Part shown: positions 1 to 6,622 of the stretch, piece after piece
How positions within the stretch are numbered: position 1 is the first letter of the stretch
How the letters are laid out: each line of letters opens with the position of its first letter
Source of the DNA: Pseudomonadota bacterium
GTDB taxonomy: Bacteria > Desulfobacterota > BSN033 > G020346125
Direction of reading: 5' to 3'
Assembly (NCBI GenBank): GCA_030673585.1
Contig: DAOVIU010000027.1
Coordinates: 1 to 9,083 of the forward strand
Length of the DNA stretch: 9,083 nt
Made by a program: the position numbers and the translations under genes
Notes under the pieces: generated by a model
The model's database searches: none
Told to the model about the DNA's origin: nothing
Seen by the model: the letters and a program-made list of their open reading frames with translations, nothing else

Positions 1-2
1 CC

Positions 3-656
3 CATGTTGTCATCACCGGATGGACGACCGTAGGAAAAAATTGTAAGATATACCAATTCTCCTCCATCGGAGAGGTTCCCCAAGCCTTTAAGTTCAAGGG
101 CGAGGAATCCCATGTCATCATCGGGGACAACAACGTCATCAGGGAGTTCGTCACCATCAACCGGGCAACGACCCATGGAGGGGGCAAAACCGTCTTGGGA
201 GACGAAAACTTCCTGATGGCCTATGCCCATGTGGCCCACGATTGCCTCATCGGGAATCAGGTTATTATGTCCAACGCGTCTACCCTGGCGGGACATATCG
301 AGATCGAGAACGGCGCTATCATCGGCGGGCTGTCGGCCGTACACCAATTCGTTCGAATCGGCGCATATTCCTTTATCAGCGGACTGACCGGTGTCCCCCA
401 GGATATTCCTCCCTATATCCTTGTCGCTGGCGGTCGGTGTAAACCGTATGGGTTGAACATGGTAGGCCTGAAAAGACACGGGTTCCCGGAGAAGACCATC
501 AAGGGACTCAAAAAGGCCTACAAGGCCATCTTCAGGTCCGGGTTGATGCTCGAAAAGGCCATTAAAACCATTCAGGAAGATGAAATAAGCACCATACCCG
601 AAGTGCTTCACTTCGTCCAATTCATTCAAGGTTCAAAGAGGGGGATCTGCAGGTAA
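3..656 (+). CDS. lpxA: UDP-N-acetylglucosamine acyltransferase LpxA (5'-truncated by window edge)
   Basis: LpxA is a cytoplasmic trimeric left-handed beta-helix enzyme that moves a 3-hydroxyacyl chain from ACP to the 3-position of UDP-GlcNAc (or its 3-amino analogue), the first step of lipid A synthesis. The open frame runs in from the window edge; the 217 visible residues align from about residue 47 of E. coli LpxA onward, so roughly 46 residues are missing. Visible landmarks are the hexapeptide repeats, IYQFSSIGEVPQ, the RATTHGGG segment, and AHVAHDC with the catalytic-base histidine (E. coli His125) at 237-239. AGH and AVHQF (E. coli His144, His160) follow, then the C-terminal helical part with GLKRHGF. 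The acyl-chain ruler position (E. coli Gly173) is glycine at 381-383, which in characterised enzymes favours long (C14-type) chains. E. coli Glu200 is replaced by Val. The stop overlaps the next start by one base. Identification is sure; chain length is inference. Confidence 0.97.
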   Translation, partial: HVVITGWTTVGKNCKIYQFSSIGEVPQAFKFKGEESHVIIGDNNVIREFVTINRATTHGGGKTVLGDENFLMAYAHVAHDCLIGNQVIMSNASTLAGHIEIENGAIIGGLSAVHQFVRIGAYSFISGLTGVPQDIPPYILVAGGRCKPYGLNMVGLKRHGFPEKTIKGLKKAYKAIFRSGLMLEKAIKTIQEDEISTIPEVLHFVQFIQGSKRGICR

Positions 657-1630
657 TGAGGAAAGTGAGGGTCGGCGTCATAGGGGTGGGATACTTTGGG
701 CAATTTCACGCGGAGAAATACCATCGACTGCCCGAGGTGGAATTGGTGGGGGTAGCCGATATCAATTCCTCCCGCTCACAGGAAATTGCCAAGCGGTTCA
801 ATACCAGCGCCTATTGCAATTACGAGGATCTGTACGACAAGGTTGATGCCGTCAGTATCGCCATTCCCACTCGCGTTCACTACCAAGTAACCAAGGACTT
901 CTTCCACAAGGGGGTCGATGTCCTTTTGGAAAAACCCATCAGCACCACCCTCCAGGAGGCGGATGAGTTGGTCGAGACGGCGGAAAAGAGGCAATGCGTT
1001 TTCCAGGTGGGTCACCAGGAGAGGTTCAATGCCGTCATCATGGCCTTGGAGGGAACCCTCGTCGATCCCATGTTCATCGAATCCCACCGGCTGAGCCCTT
1101 TTCTACAAAGGGCGGCAGGTGTCGATGTGGTCCTCGACCTGATGATCCACGATATTCAGGTCATTCTGAGCATGGTGGATTCCTCCATTCTATCCATTCA
1201 AGCCGTTGGTGTCCCCATTGTATCTCCCCATTTGGATATCGCCAACGCTCGGATCGAGTTTGAAAACGGCTGCATCGCAAATGTCACGGCGAGCCGCGTC
1301 TCAAGGGAGAAGATGCGAAAGATCCGAATATTCCAATCCAATGCTTACTTCTCCATCGACTACGTCTCCCAAAGAATTACCGTCCTCAGCAGGGATGGCA
1401 AGGGGCGTAAGCCCCTTTTCCCCGGAGTGTTCGCCGAGGATATCGAGATCACCAAAAACGACCCCTTGGAGCTGGAAATACAGTCTTTCCTCGAAAGGGT
1501 CAAGGATAGAAAGCAACCCGTGGTCTCGGGATTGGATGGTAAAAAAGCCCTCGAGGTCGCCTTGAGGATTACCGACCAGATCCAAAGGAAAATCGAAAAA
1601 AGGAAGGAATTGGATGGCCTTATGGGATGA
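656..1630 (+). CDS. Gfo/Idh/MocA-family NAD(P) oxidoreductase, candidate UDP-GlcNAc 3-dehydrogenase (GnnA-like)
   Basis: This 324-residue protein has the Gfo/Idh/MocA plan. An N-terminal Rossmann fold carries GVGYFG at residues 10-15 and Asp36 at the end of the second strand. The EKP motif is at 92-94, and VGHQERFN (118-125) opens the C-terminal substrate domain. DLMIHDIQ (161-168) holds the Asp/His pair typical of the active site. The family oxidises or reduces sugar hydroxyls with NAD(P). In Acidithiobacillus ferrooxidans the family member GnnA lies with gnnB between lpxA and lpxB and oxidises UDP-GlcNAc at C3 before transamination. The same position here suggests the same job, but no gnnB-type aminotransferase is adjacent. 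A purine-rich GAGGGGGA (638-645) inside the lpxA end serves as ribosome binding site, 10 nt from the ATG. It overlaps lpxA by one base and lpxB by four. Family assignment is firm; the GnnA role is inference, and another nucleotide-sugar substrate is possible. Confidence 0.9.
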   Translation: MRKVRVGVIGVGYFGQFHAEKYHRLPEVELVGVADINSSRSQEIAKRFNTSAYCNYEDLYDKVDAVSIAIPTRVHYQVTKDFFHKGVDVLLEKPISTTLQEADELVETAEKRQCVFQVGHQERFNAVIMALEGTLVDPMFIESHRLSPFLQRAAGVDVVLDLMIHDIQVILSMVDSSILSIQAVGVPIVSPHLDIANARIEFENGCIANVTASRVSREKMRKIRIFQSNAYFSIDYVSQRITVLSRDGKGRKPLFPGVFAEDIEITKNDPLELEIQSFLERVKDRKQPVVSGLDGKKALEVALRITDQIQRKIEKRKELDGLMG

Positions 1631-2781
1631 AGGAGACACGAGATAGGAAGATCTTAATCGTAGCGGGCGAAACCTCCGGGGACTTACACGGGGCCCATTT
1701 AGTGAAAGCAGCCCTCTCCCTCGATCCCAAGCTGCGGTTCTACGGTGTGGGAGGAAAATATCTGAGAGGCACCGGAACCGAGGTTATCTTCGATAGCTCG
1801 GAGGTGGCTGTAGTCGGCATTGTGGAGGTTTTTTCCAAACTGAGGTCCATCTACAGGGCTTTCCGGTGGCTCAAGAAATCCCTCGACTCCGACAGACCCG
1901 CCCTCGCCATCCTCATCGACTTTCCCGACTTCAACCTCCGGTTGGCCAAGGAGGCCAATAAGAAGGGCGTCCCCGTTTTCTACTACATCAGTCCCCAGGT
2001 GTGGGCATGGAGGAGGGGGAGGGTTAAGAAGATCGCGAAATTAGTCCCCAAGCTAGTGGTAATCCTCCCCTTTGAGGCTCCCTTCTATCGCCAAAGGGGA
2101 ATCGATTGCGAGTTCGTTGGCCATCCATTAATCGACATCGCTAAGCCGCACCTCTCCAAGGAACGAGCCCGCGAGATGTTCCGATTGGAGAACAAGAAGA
2201 GAACCCTAGGGCTGCTGCCAGGAAGCAGGCAGGAAGAGGTGCAAAAACTGCTTCCCGTCCTCCTGAAGAGTGTACATCTCTTGTTGCGGGATTTTCCCGA
2301 CCTCCAATTCATCATGCCCTTGGCGCCGGCCATAAACCGTTCTGAGATTGAGGAATATATTGGGCGCTTCAACGTGGACATCAGGATAGTCGACGAATAT
2401 GTTTACGACGTGCTCAACATCTGCGATCTTATTATTACCGCCTCCGGAACGGCGACGCTGGAGGCGGCCATCATGAATACCCCCATGATCATCATCTACA
2501 AGGTCTCATTCCTCTCCTACCTGGTGGGGCGGCTCATGGTGAAGGTCAAGAACATTGGCCTGGTCAATCTCATCGCCGAAAAGACGATCGTGCCAGAGCT
2601 CATCCAAGGGGAAGCCTCTCCGGTTAATATCTTCAATGAAACCTCCAAGATGTTGAAAAACCCCCATCTGCTATCCACAATTAAGGGCGAACTGAAAAAG
2701 GTCAAGGAAAAATTGGGGGACCCGGGGGCATCACAGAGAGCGGCGCACATCTTGTATCGCTTCATTCACCAAGGGGCATAG
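1627..2781 (+). CDS. lpxB: Lipid-A-disaccharide synthase LpxB
   Basis: LpxB is a peripheral inner-membrane GT19 glycosyltransferase that condenses UDP-2,3-diacylglucosamine with 2,3-diacylglucosamine 1-phosphate (lipid X) to the beta-1,6 disaccharide, releasing UDP. The 384-residue length is normal. Family motifs in order are AGETSGD (13-19), VVGIVEV (62-68), IDFPDFN (97-103) with Asp98 matching the essential E. coli Asp98, and ISPQVWAWRRGRVKKI (121-136). LLPGSRQEEV (196-205) follows, with Arg201 matching E. coli Arg201, then ASGTATLEAA (272-281) in the UDP-binding C-terminal half. The start ATG lies in an ATGA overlap with the upstream stop, pointing to translational coupling. The purine-rich AGGAAGGAA (1601-1609) is rather far upstream to act alone. 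No anomaly seen. Confidence 0.98.
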   Translation: MKETRDRKILIVAGETSGDLHGAHLVKAALSLDPKLRFYGVGGKYLRGTGTEVIFDSSEVAVVGIVEVFSKLRSIYRAFRWLKKSLDSDRPALAILIDFPDFNLRLAKEANKKGVPVFYYISPQVWAWRRGRVKKIAKLVPKLVVILPFEAPFYRQRGIDCEFVGHPLIDIAKPHLSKERAREMFRLENKKRTLGLLPGSRQEEVQKLLPVLLKSVHLLLRDFPDLQFIMPLAPAINRSEIEEYIGRFNVDIRIVDEYVYDVLNICDLIITASGTATLEAAIMNTPMIIIYKVSFLSYLVGRLMVKVKNIGLVNLIAEKTIVPELIQGEASPVNIFNETSKMLKNPHLLSTIKGELKKVKEKLGDPGASQRAAHILYRFIHQGA

Positions 2782-2801
2782 TCCCTCTTTCCCGTTTCGG
2801 C

Positions 2802-4571
2802 ATGACCATGGAACTTTACAGACGCCTATTGCAATACGTCAAACCCTACCGGATAAAGCTCGTCTTGGCCATGACATGCATGGTCTTCGTCGCCCTTACC
2901 ACCGCTGTATCAGCCTGGCTCGTCCAGCCCGCGATGGACAAAATTTTCATCGAAAAAGATACGCGGATGTTATTCCTTATACCGGCTTTCATCGTGGGGC
3001 TCTACCTTATCAAGGGAATCTGCTACTATGGCCAAGCGTACCTCATGAGCTTTGTCGGTCAGCGTATCGTGGCCGATTTGAGGGAAAAACTCTACCATCA
3101 CCTCCAGTACCTCTCCCTCTCCTTCTTTACCAAAACGCCAACGGGCATCCTGATATCAAGGCTCACCAATGACGTCACCCTCATCCAGGGCGCCGTATCC
3201 AGCGCGTTGACCAGCGTCTTGAGGGATTGCTTTACCATTATCGCCCTAACCTCGGTAGTTTTCTACCGGGATTGGAAGTTGGCGTGTATCGCCTTAATCG
3301 TCCTTCCCCTCGCCGCTATTCCCATCGTCAAGTTCGGCCAAAAACTCCGTAAGTTTAGCATCAAGGGCCAGGTCCAAATGGGGTTCATTACCTCCCTACT
3401 CCACGAGACCATCTCGGGAAATCGAATCGTCAAGGCCTTTACCATGGAGGATTACGAATACCGCCGGTTTTCCGATGAAAACGACCGATTCTTCAAGATC
3501 CTCATGAAGCGGCAGAAAATCAGGGCCCTCTCGTCCCCCGTCGTCGAGGCATTGGGAGGAGTGGGCATCGCCGGCATCGTGTTGATTGGGGGATACGCCG
3601 TGATTAAGGGGGACTCCACACCTGGCACTTTCGGCTCCTTTTTGGCCGCCCTCCTGCTGCTGTATAAACCCTTCAAATCCCTCAGCACGGTCAACGACAT
3701 GATTCAAGGTGGGTTGGCCGGGGGCTCAAGGGTCTTCGAGCTCATGGACACAACCCCCGAAATCAGAGATGTCGATGGGGCTTTTCCCCTGAACGGCATT
3801 TCGGACAGTATCAAATTCGAACACGCCTCCTTCAAATATGAAAACGAGATGGTCTTGAGGGATATCAATTTAGAGGTCAAGGTGGGGGAGGTATTGGCCC
3901 TCGTTGGTATGAGTGGAGCGGGGAAGACTACCCTGGTGAATTTGATCCCGCGGTTCTATGATTTACATGAGGGTCGAATTGCCATCGATGGGAGGGATAT
4001 CAGGACATTGACCATAAAGTCCCTCAGGGAGCATATCGGCATCGTGACCCAGCAGACCATCCTGTTCAACGATACCGTGAGGAACAATATTGCCTATGGT
4101 GACATAACCAGATCGGAAGAGGAAATCGTCGAGGCCGCCAAGGCGGCCAACGCCCATGGGTTCATCGAGAAGTTTCCCTTGGGCTATGATACCATCATCG
4201 GGGAAAGGGGAGTAAAGATCTCCGGTGGGGAGCGGCAGAGGATCTCCATAGCCAGGGCCCTGCTCAAAAATGCCCCTATCCTCATCCTGGATGAGGCCAC
4301 CTCGTCCCTGGACTCAGAATCCGAATATCAGGTTCAGGTCGCGCTGGAAAGACTGATGACAAATCGGACCGTCTTCCTCATCGCCCACCGCCTTTCCACC
4401 ATAAGAAATGCCCATCGTATCCTGGTCGTCGATGATGGGAGAATCGTCGAAGAGGGGACCCATGGCGAGCTCCTGGCCATGAATCGGATCTATAAAAAAC
4501 TTTACCAAATGCAGTTCAGGGACGATGGAGAAACCGTTTTGCGAAAGCCCAAGGTGAAACAGATCTATTAG
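2802..4571 (+). CDS. msbA: Lipid A export ABC transporter, fused permease/ATPase MsbA
   Basis: MsbA is a homodimeric inner-membrane flippase that moves core-lipid A from the inner to the outer leaflet using ATP. The 589 residues match the usual MsbA length. The N-terminal ABC exporter membrane domain has about six hydrophobic helices (roughly 18-38, 56-78, 137-156, 160-178, 250-270, 275-293). The nucleotide-binding domain shows Walker A GMSGAGKTT (369-377), the Q-loop Gln417, the signature ISGGE (473-477), Walker B ILILDEAT (493-500), the D-loop SSLD (501-504) and the H-loop His529. Sequence alone cannot always separate MsbA from other type IV exporters, but the place between lpxB and waaA makes lipid A the expected substrate. 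It starts 20 nt after lpxB. ATG 2802 and ATG 2808 are both possible, and neither has a strong Shine-Dalgarno, so translation may lean on coupling to lpxB. Confidence 0.95.
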   Translation: MTMELYRRLLQYVKPYRIKLVLAMTCMVFVALTTAVSAWLVQPAMDKIFIEKDTRMLFLIPAFIVGLYLIKGICYYGQAYLMSFVGQRIVADLREKLYHHLQYLSLSFFTKTPTGILISRLTNDVTLIQGAVSSALTSVLRDCFTIIALTSVVFYRDWKLACIALIVLPLAAIPIVKFGQKLRKFSIKGQVQMGFITSLLHETISGNRIVKAFTMEDYEYRRFSDENDRFFKILMKRQKIRALSSPVVEALGGVGIAGIVLIGGYAVIKGDSTPGTFGSFLAALLLLYKPFKSLSTVNDMIQGGLAGGSRVFELMDTTPEIRDVDGAFPLNGISDSIKFEHASFKYENEMVLRDINLEVKVGEVLALVGMSGAGKTTLVNLIPRFYDLHEGRIAIDGRDIRTLTIKSLREHIGIVTQQTILFNDTVRNNIAYGDITRSEEEIVEAAKAANAHGFIEKFPLGYDTIIGERGVKISGGERQRISIARALLKNAPILILDEATSSLDSESEYQVQVALERLMTNRTVFLIAHRLSTIRNAHRILVVDDGRIVEEGTHGELLAMNRIYKKLYQMQFRDDGETVLRKPKVKQIY

Positions 4572-4578
4572 GGAAAGA

Positions 4579-4611
4579 CAATGGACAGTACCTCATGGCA
4601 GAGGTCCATTG
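4579..4611 (+). repeat. Bulged inverted repeat in the msbA-acyltransferase gap
   Basis: The right arm 4601-4611 (GAGGTCCATTG) is fully complementary to the left arm 4579-4594 once five bases (CAGTA, 4586-4590) are bulged out, giving an 11-bp stem (7 + 4) with the six-base loop ATGGCA. No run of T follows, so it does not look like an intrinsic terminator. It lies inside the operon, where it could affect mRNA stability or the balance between msbA and the downstream genes. That role is inference; the complementarity is directly visible. Confidence 0.5.
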
Positions 4612-4652
4612 AACTACCCCGCATAAACCGTGTTGAAAGGAACTGGGGTTGA
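4581..4652 (+). CDS. Possible 23-codon ORF leading into the acyltransferase
   Basis: An ATG at 4581 opens 23 codons (MDSTSWQRS... ending ...VERNWG) before a TGA at 4650-4652. GGGAAAG (4571-4577) sits 3 nt upstream, closer than ideal for a ribosome binding site. The stop overlaps the TTG start of the acyltransferase in a TTGA arrangement, as in coupled genes. No family is recognised, and the peptide is unremarkable and hydrophilic. It could be a small translational coupler, but an ORF of this length is easily produced by chance, so it is listed only as a candidate. Confidence 0.15.
   Translation: MDSTSWQRSIELPRINRVERNWG
4635..4641 (+). promoter_or_regulatory. Ribosome binding site supporting the TTG start of the DUF374 acyltransferase
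   Basis: GAAAGGA lies 7 nt upstream of TTG 4649. This spacing is good for a Shine-Dalgarno and decides the non-ATG start. The protein from this TTG begins MKRFIKG and enters directly the hydrophobic anchor expected of the family. Confidence 0.65.
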
Positions 4653-5323
4653 AGAGGTTTATTAAGGGTCTCATATTAGTTATAGTACCCCCAGTCGCCT
4701 ATTGGATAATAAAGCTCCTTTCGTGGTCAATGCGCATAGAGGTGGTCAACGGGCACGTACATGATGAGTATCACAGAAGGGGGGAACCCGCCATTGGTGC
4801 CTTCTGGCATGGCAGGCTTCTGATGATGCCGGCTGGGTACAGGGGGAACAAGTTAACCATTCTCATCAGCCTCCACCAAGATGGGGAACTCATCAGCAGG
4901 ACCGCGAAGTATTTCGGCTTTAGGTCCATACGGGGATCCACCACCAGGGGGGGATTTTCGGCCCTGCGGGAGATGCTGAAGGCCTTTCAGGAACGGTGCG
5001 ATATCGCCATCACCCCTGATGGCCCCAGGGGCCCTCGATATCACGTGCAAAGCGGCATCATAGAGCTCGCCAGGCGGACGGGAATGGCGATCCTTCCCCT
5101 CACCTTCGGCGCGTCACGAACAAAGGTATTTCAGAGCTGGGATCGCTTTCTGCTCCCATATCCCTTCTCGAGGGGCGTATTCATTTGGGGAAACCCCCTG
5201 CATGTTCCACGACAAATGGACGATAGTGCATTTGAGCGGAAAAGGCTTGTGCTGGAGAAAACATTGAGGGAGATAACGGACCGAGCAGACCGCTACTTCG
5301 AGAAGGGAACCGGGAATAGATGA
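4649..5323 (+). CDS. lpxJ: DUF374 lysophospholipid-acyltransferase-like protein, probable LpxJ-type lipid A late acyltransferase
   Basis: This 224-residue membrane-anchored protein belongs to the DUF374 group of the LPLAT acyltransferases. A hydrophobic N-terminal segment (about 5-29) precedes AFWHGRLLMMP (51-61; probable catalytic His54). SLHQDGELI (74-82), IRGSTTRGG (94-102) and TPDGPRGPR (122-130) follow, then SWDRF and the PYPFSRG segment that are typical of the group. DUF374 proteins of Helicobacter and Campylobacter were shown to be LpxJ, a lipid A secondary acyltransferase able to act before Kdo addition. Here the gene lies between msbA and waaA, and no LpxL/LpxM-type gene is visible, so the same role is likely. 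The specific acyl position and donor cannot be read from the sequence. The start is TTG, with a good ribosome binding site 7 nt upstream; the end overlaps waaA by 4 nt (ATGA). Family is sure, LpxJ activity is inferred. Confidence 0.87.
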   Translation: MKRFIKGLILVIVPPVAYWIIKLLSWSMRIEVVNGHVHDEYHRRGEPAIGAFWHGRLLMMPAGYRGNKLTILISLHQDGELISRTAKYFGFRSIRGSTTRGGFSALREMLKAFQERCDIAITPDGPRGPRYHVQSGIIELARRTGMAILPLTFGASRTKVFQSWDRFLLPYPFSRGVFIWGNPLHVPRQMDDSAFERKRLVLEKTLREITDRADRYFEKGTGNR

Positions 5324-6609
5324 TCAACTCCCTTTATAACACCCTACTGACCCTCAGCCTTATCTTGTCGAGCCCTTTCTTTGCCCTAAAAATCCTTACA
5401 GCCCCCCGCTATCGAAGGGGGTTAAGCCAAAGGCTGGGCTTCTCGTATAAGAGCATATCCAAAATGGTGGGGAATGAAAAACCCCTCTGGATCCACGCCG
5501 CATCGGTGGGTGAGGTGCTGGGAGTACTGCCCGTTATCGATGGGATAAGGCAGATCAAACCCGAACTCCCCATTCTCCTTTCAACCATGACTGCCACCGG
5601 CAACGACATGGCCTCGAAGAGGGCTTCGGGCGTGAGGGCAACCACCTTCTTCCCCTTAGATCATCCATGGGCCGTGAGGAGGGCTATTTCCGGGGTTAAC
5701 CCGAGGGCTTTTCTCATGGCGGAGACCGAAATCTGGCCAAATTTCCTGACGGAATTGGGTAGAAGGGAAATTCCCGTTCTTCTCTTCAACGGCCGCATTT
5801 CAACCCGCTCCCTGCAATGGTACAAACGGTTTCGTTTTTTCCTCAACTCACCCTTGGCCGCAATCTCCGCCTTCTGCATGCAGTCGAGCTTAGACGCACA
5901 AAGGATCATAGAGATCGGTGCCAATCCCGAACGGGTTACCGTCACTGGAAATATCAAATTCGACCAATCGCCCCCCAAGATAACCCCAGAGGAGAGGGAA
6001 GTCCTGCGTGAAACCTTATGCCTTCAGGCTGATCAGCCGATACTCATTGCGGGTTCCACCCATAGGGGGGAAGACGAATTCATGCTCAAAGTCCTTCGAG
6101 GGTTATCCCCTGAATACCCCGATCTGGTCCTCATATTGGCTCCCCGACATCTCGAGAGGGTTAGAGAGGTTGAGATCCTGCTCAAAAGGGAAAAGATCCC
6201 ATGGAAACGGAGATCCCAACTCCGTCCGGGTAGCAAAAGGGGGGAGGTTAAGGTTATCCTTCTGGATACCCTGGGGGAGCTGGCGAAGGTCTACAGCATC
6301 GGGACCATCATTTTTGTCGGGGGAAGCTTGGTAAGGGTAGGAGGGCATAATATCCTGGAACCCCTGTTCTACAAGAAACCGGTCCTCTTTGGCCCATTTA
6401 TGGACCACTTTCGTGAAATATCCGATGATGTCCTTAACAGAGGCGCGGGAATTCAGATTAGGGAATCGGAGGAGATGGTCCTTCACGCCAAAACCCTCTT
6501 GGAGAACCCATCCCTCAGGTCGGACATGGGCAAATGCGGCTTCGAAATCATCCGCGACAATAGGGGATCGACCGAAAAAACCCTTGAGACCATATTTCGG
6601 TTCATATAG
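5320..6609 (+). CDS. waaA: 3-deoxy-D-manno-octulosonic acid (Kdo) transferase WaaA/KdtA
   Basis: WaaA is an inner-membrane-associated GT30 glycosyltransferase that transfers Kdo from CMP-Kdo to the lipid A precursor on the cytoplasmic face. The 429-residue length is typical. A hydrophobic N-terminal segment (about 5-25) anchors it. HAASVGE (59-65) carries the catalytic glutamate (Glu65, matching Glu31 of the Aquifex enzyme). LSTMTATG (87-94), AETEIWPN (134-141), GNIKFDQ (210-216), AGSTHRGEDE (244-253), APRHLERV (274-281) and the CMP-Kdo-site motif GGHNILEP (341-348) follow in the family order. Whether it adds one, two or more Kdo residues cannot be told from sequence. The start lies in an ATGA overlap with the acyltransferase, so the two are probably translationally coupled; lpxK starts 13 nt after its stop. 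Confidence 0.97.
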   Translation: MINSLYNTLLTLSLILSSPFFALKILTAPRYRRGLSQRLGFSYKSISKMVGNEKPLWIHAASVGEVLGVLPVIDGIRQIKPELPILLSTMTATGNDMASKRASGVRATTFFPLDHPWAVRRAISGVNPRAFLMAETEIWPNFLTELGRREIPVLLFNGRISTRSLQWYKRFRFFLNSPLAAISAFCMQSSLDAQRIIEIGANPERVTVTGNIKFDQSPPKITPEEREVLRETLCLQADQPILIAGSTHRGEDEFMLKVLRGLSPEYPDLVLILAPRHLERVREVEILLKREKIPWKRRSQLRPGSKRGEVKVILLDTLGELAKVYSIGTIIFVGGSLVRVGGHNILEPLFYKKPVLFGPFMDHFREISDDVLNRGAGIQIRESEEMVLHAKTLLENPSLRSDMGKCGFEIIRDNRGSTEKTLETIFRFI

Positions 6610-6613
6610 GGGA
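6608..6613 (+). promoter_or_regulatory. Ribosome binding site supporting the GTG start of lpxK
   Basis: AGGGGA overlaps the waaA stop and lies 9 nt before GTG 6623. This favours the GTG start over the ATG at 6389, which would place more than 70 extra codons inside waaA with no counterpart in known LpxK proteins. Confidence 0.65.
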
Positions 6614-6622
6614 AGACCCGCG

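Noticed and set aside
6389..6622. Extended N-terminus for LpxK from ATG 6389
   Set aside because: It lies wholly within the conserved 3' end of waaA and adjoining bases in another phase. Its translation has no LpxK-like sequence, and GTG 6623 has a good ribosome binding site.
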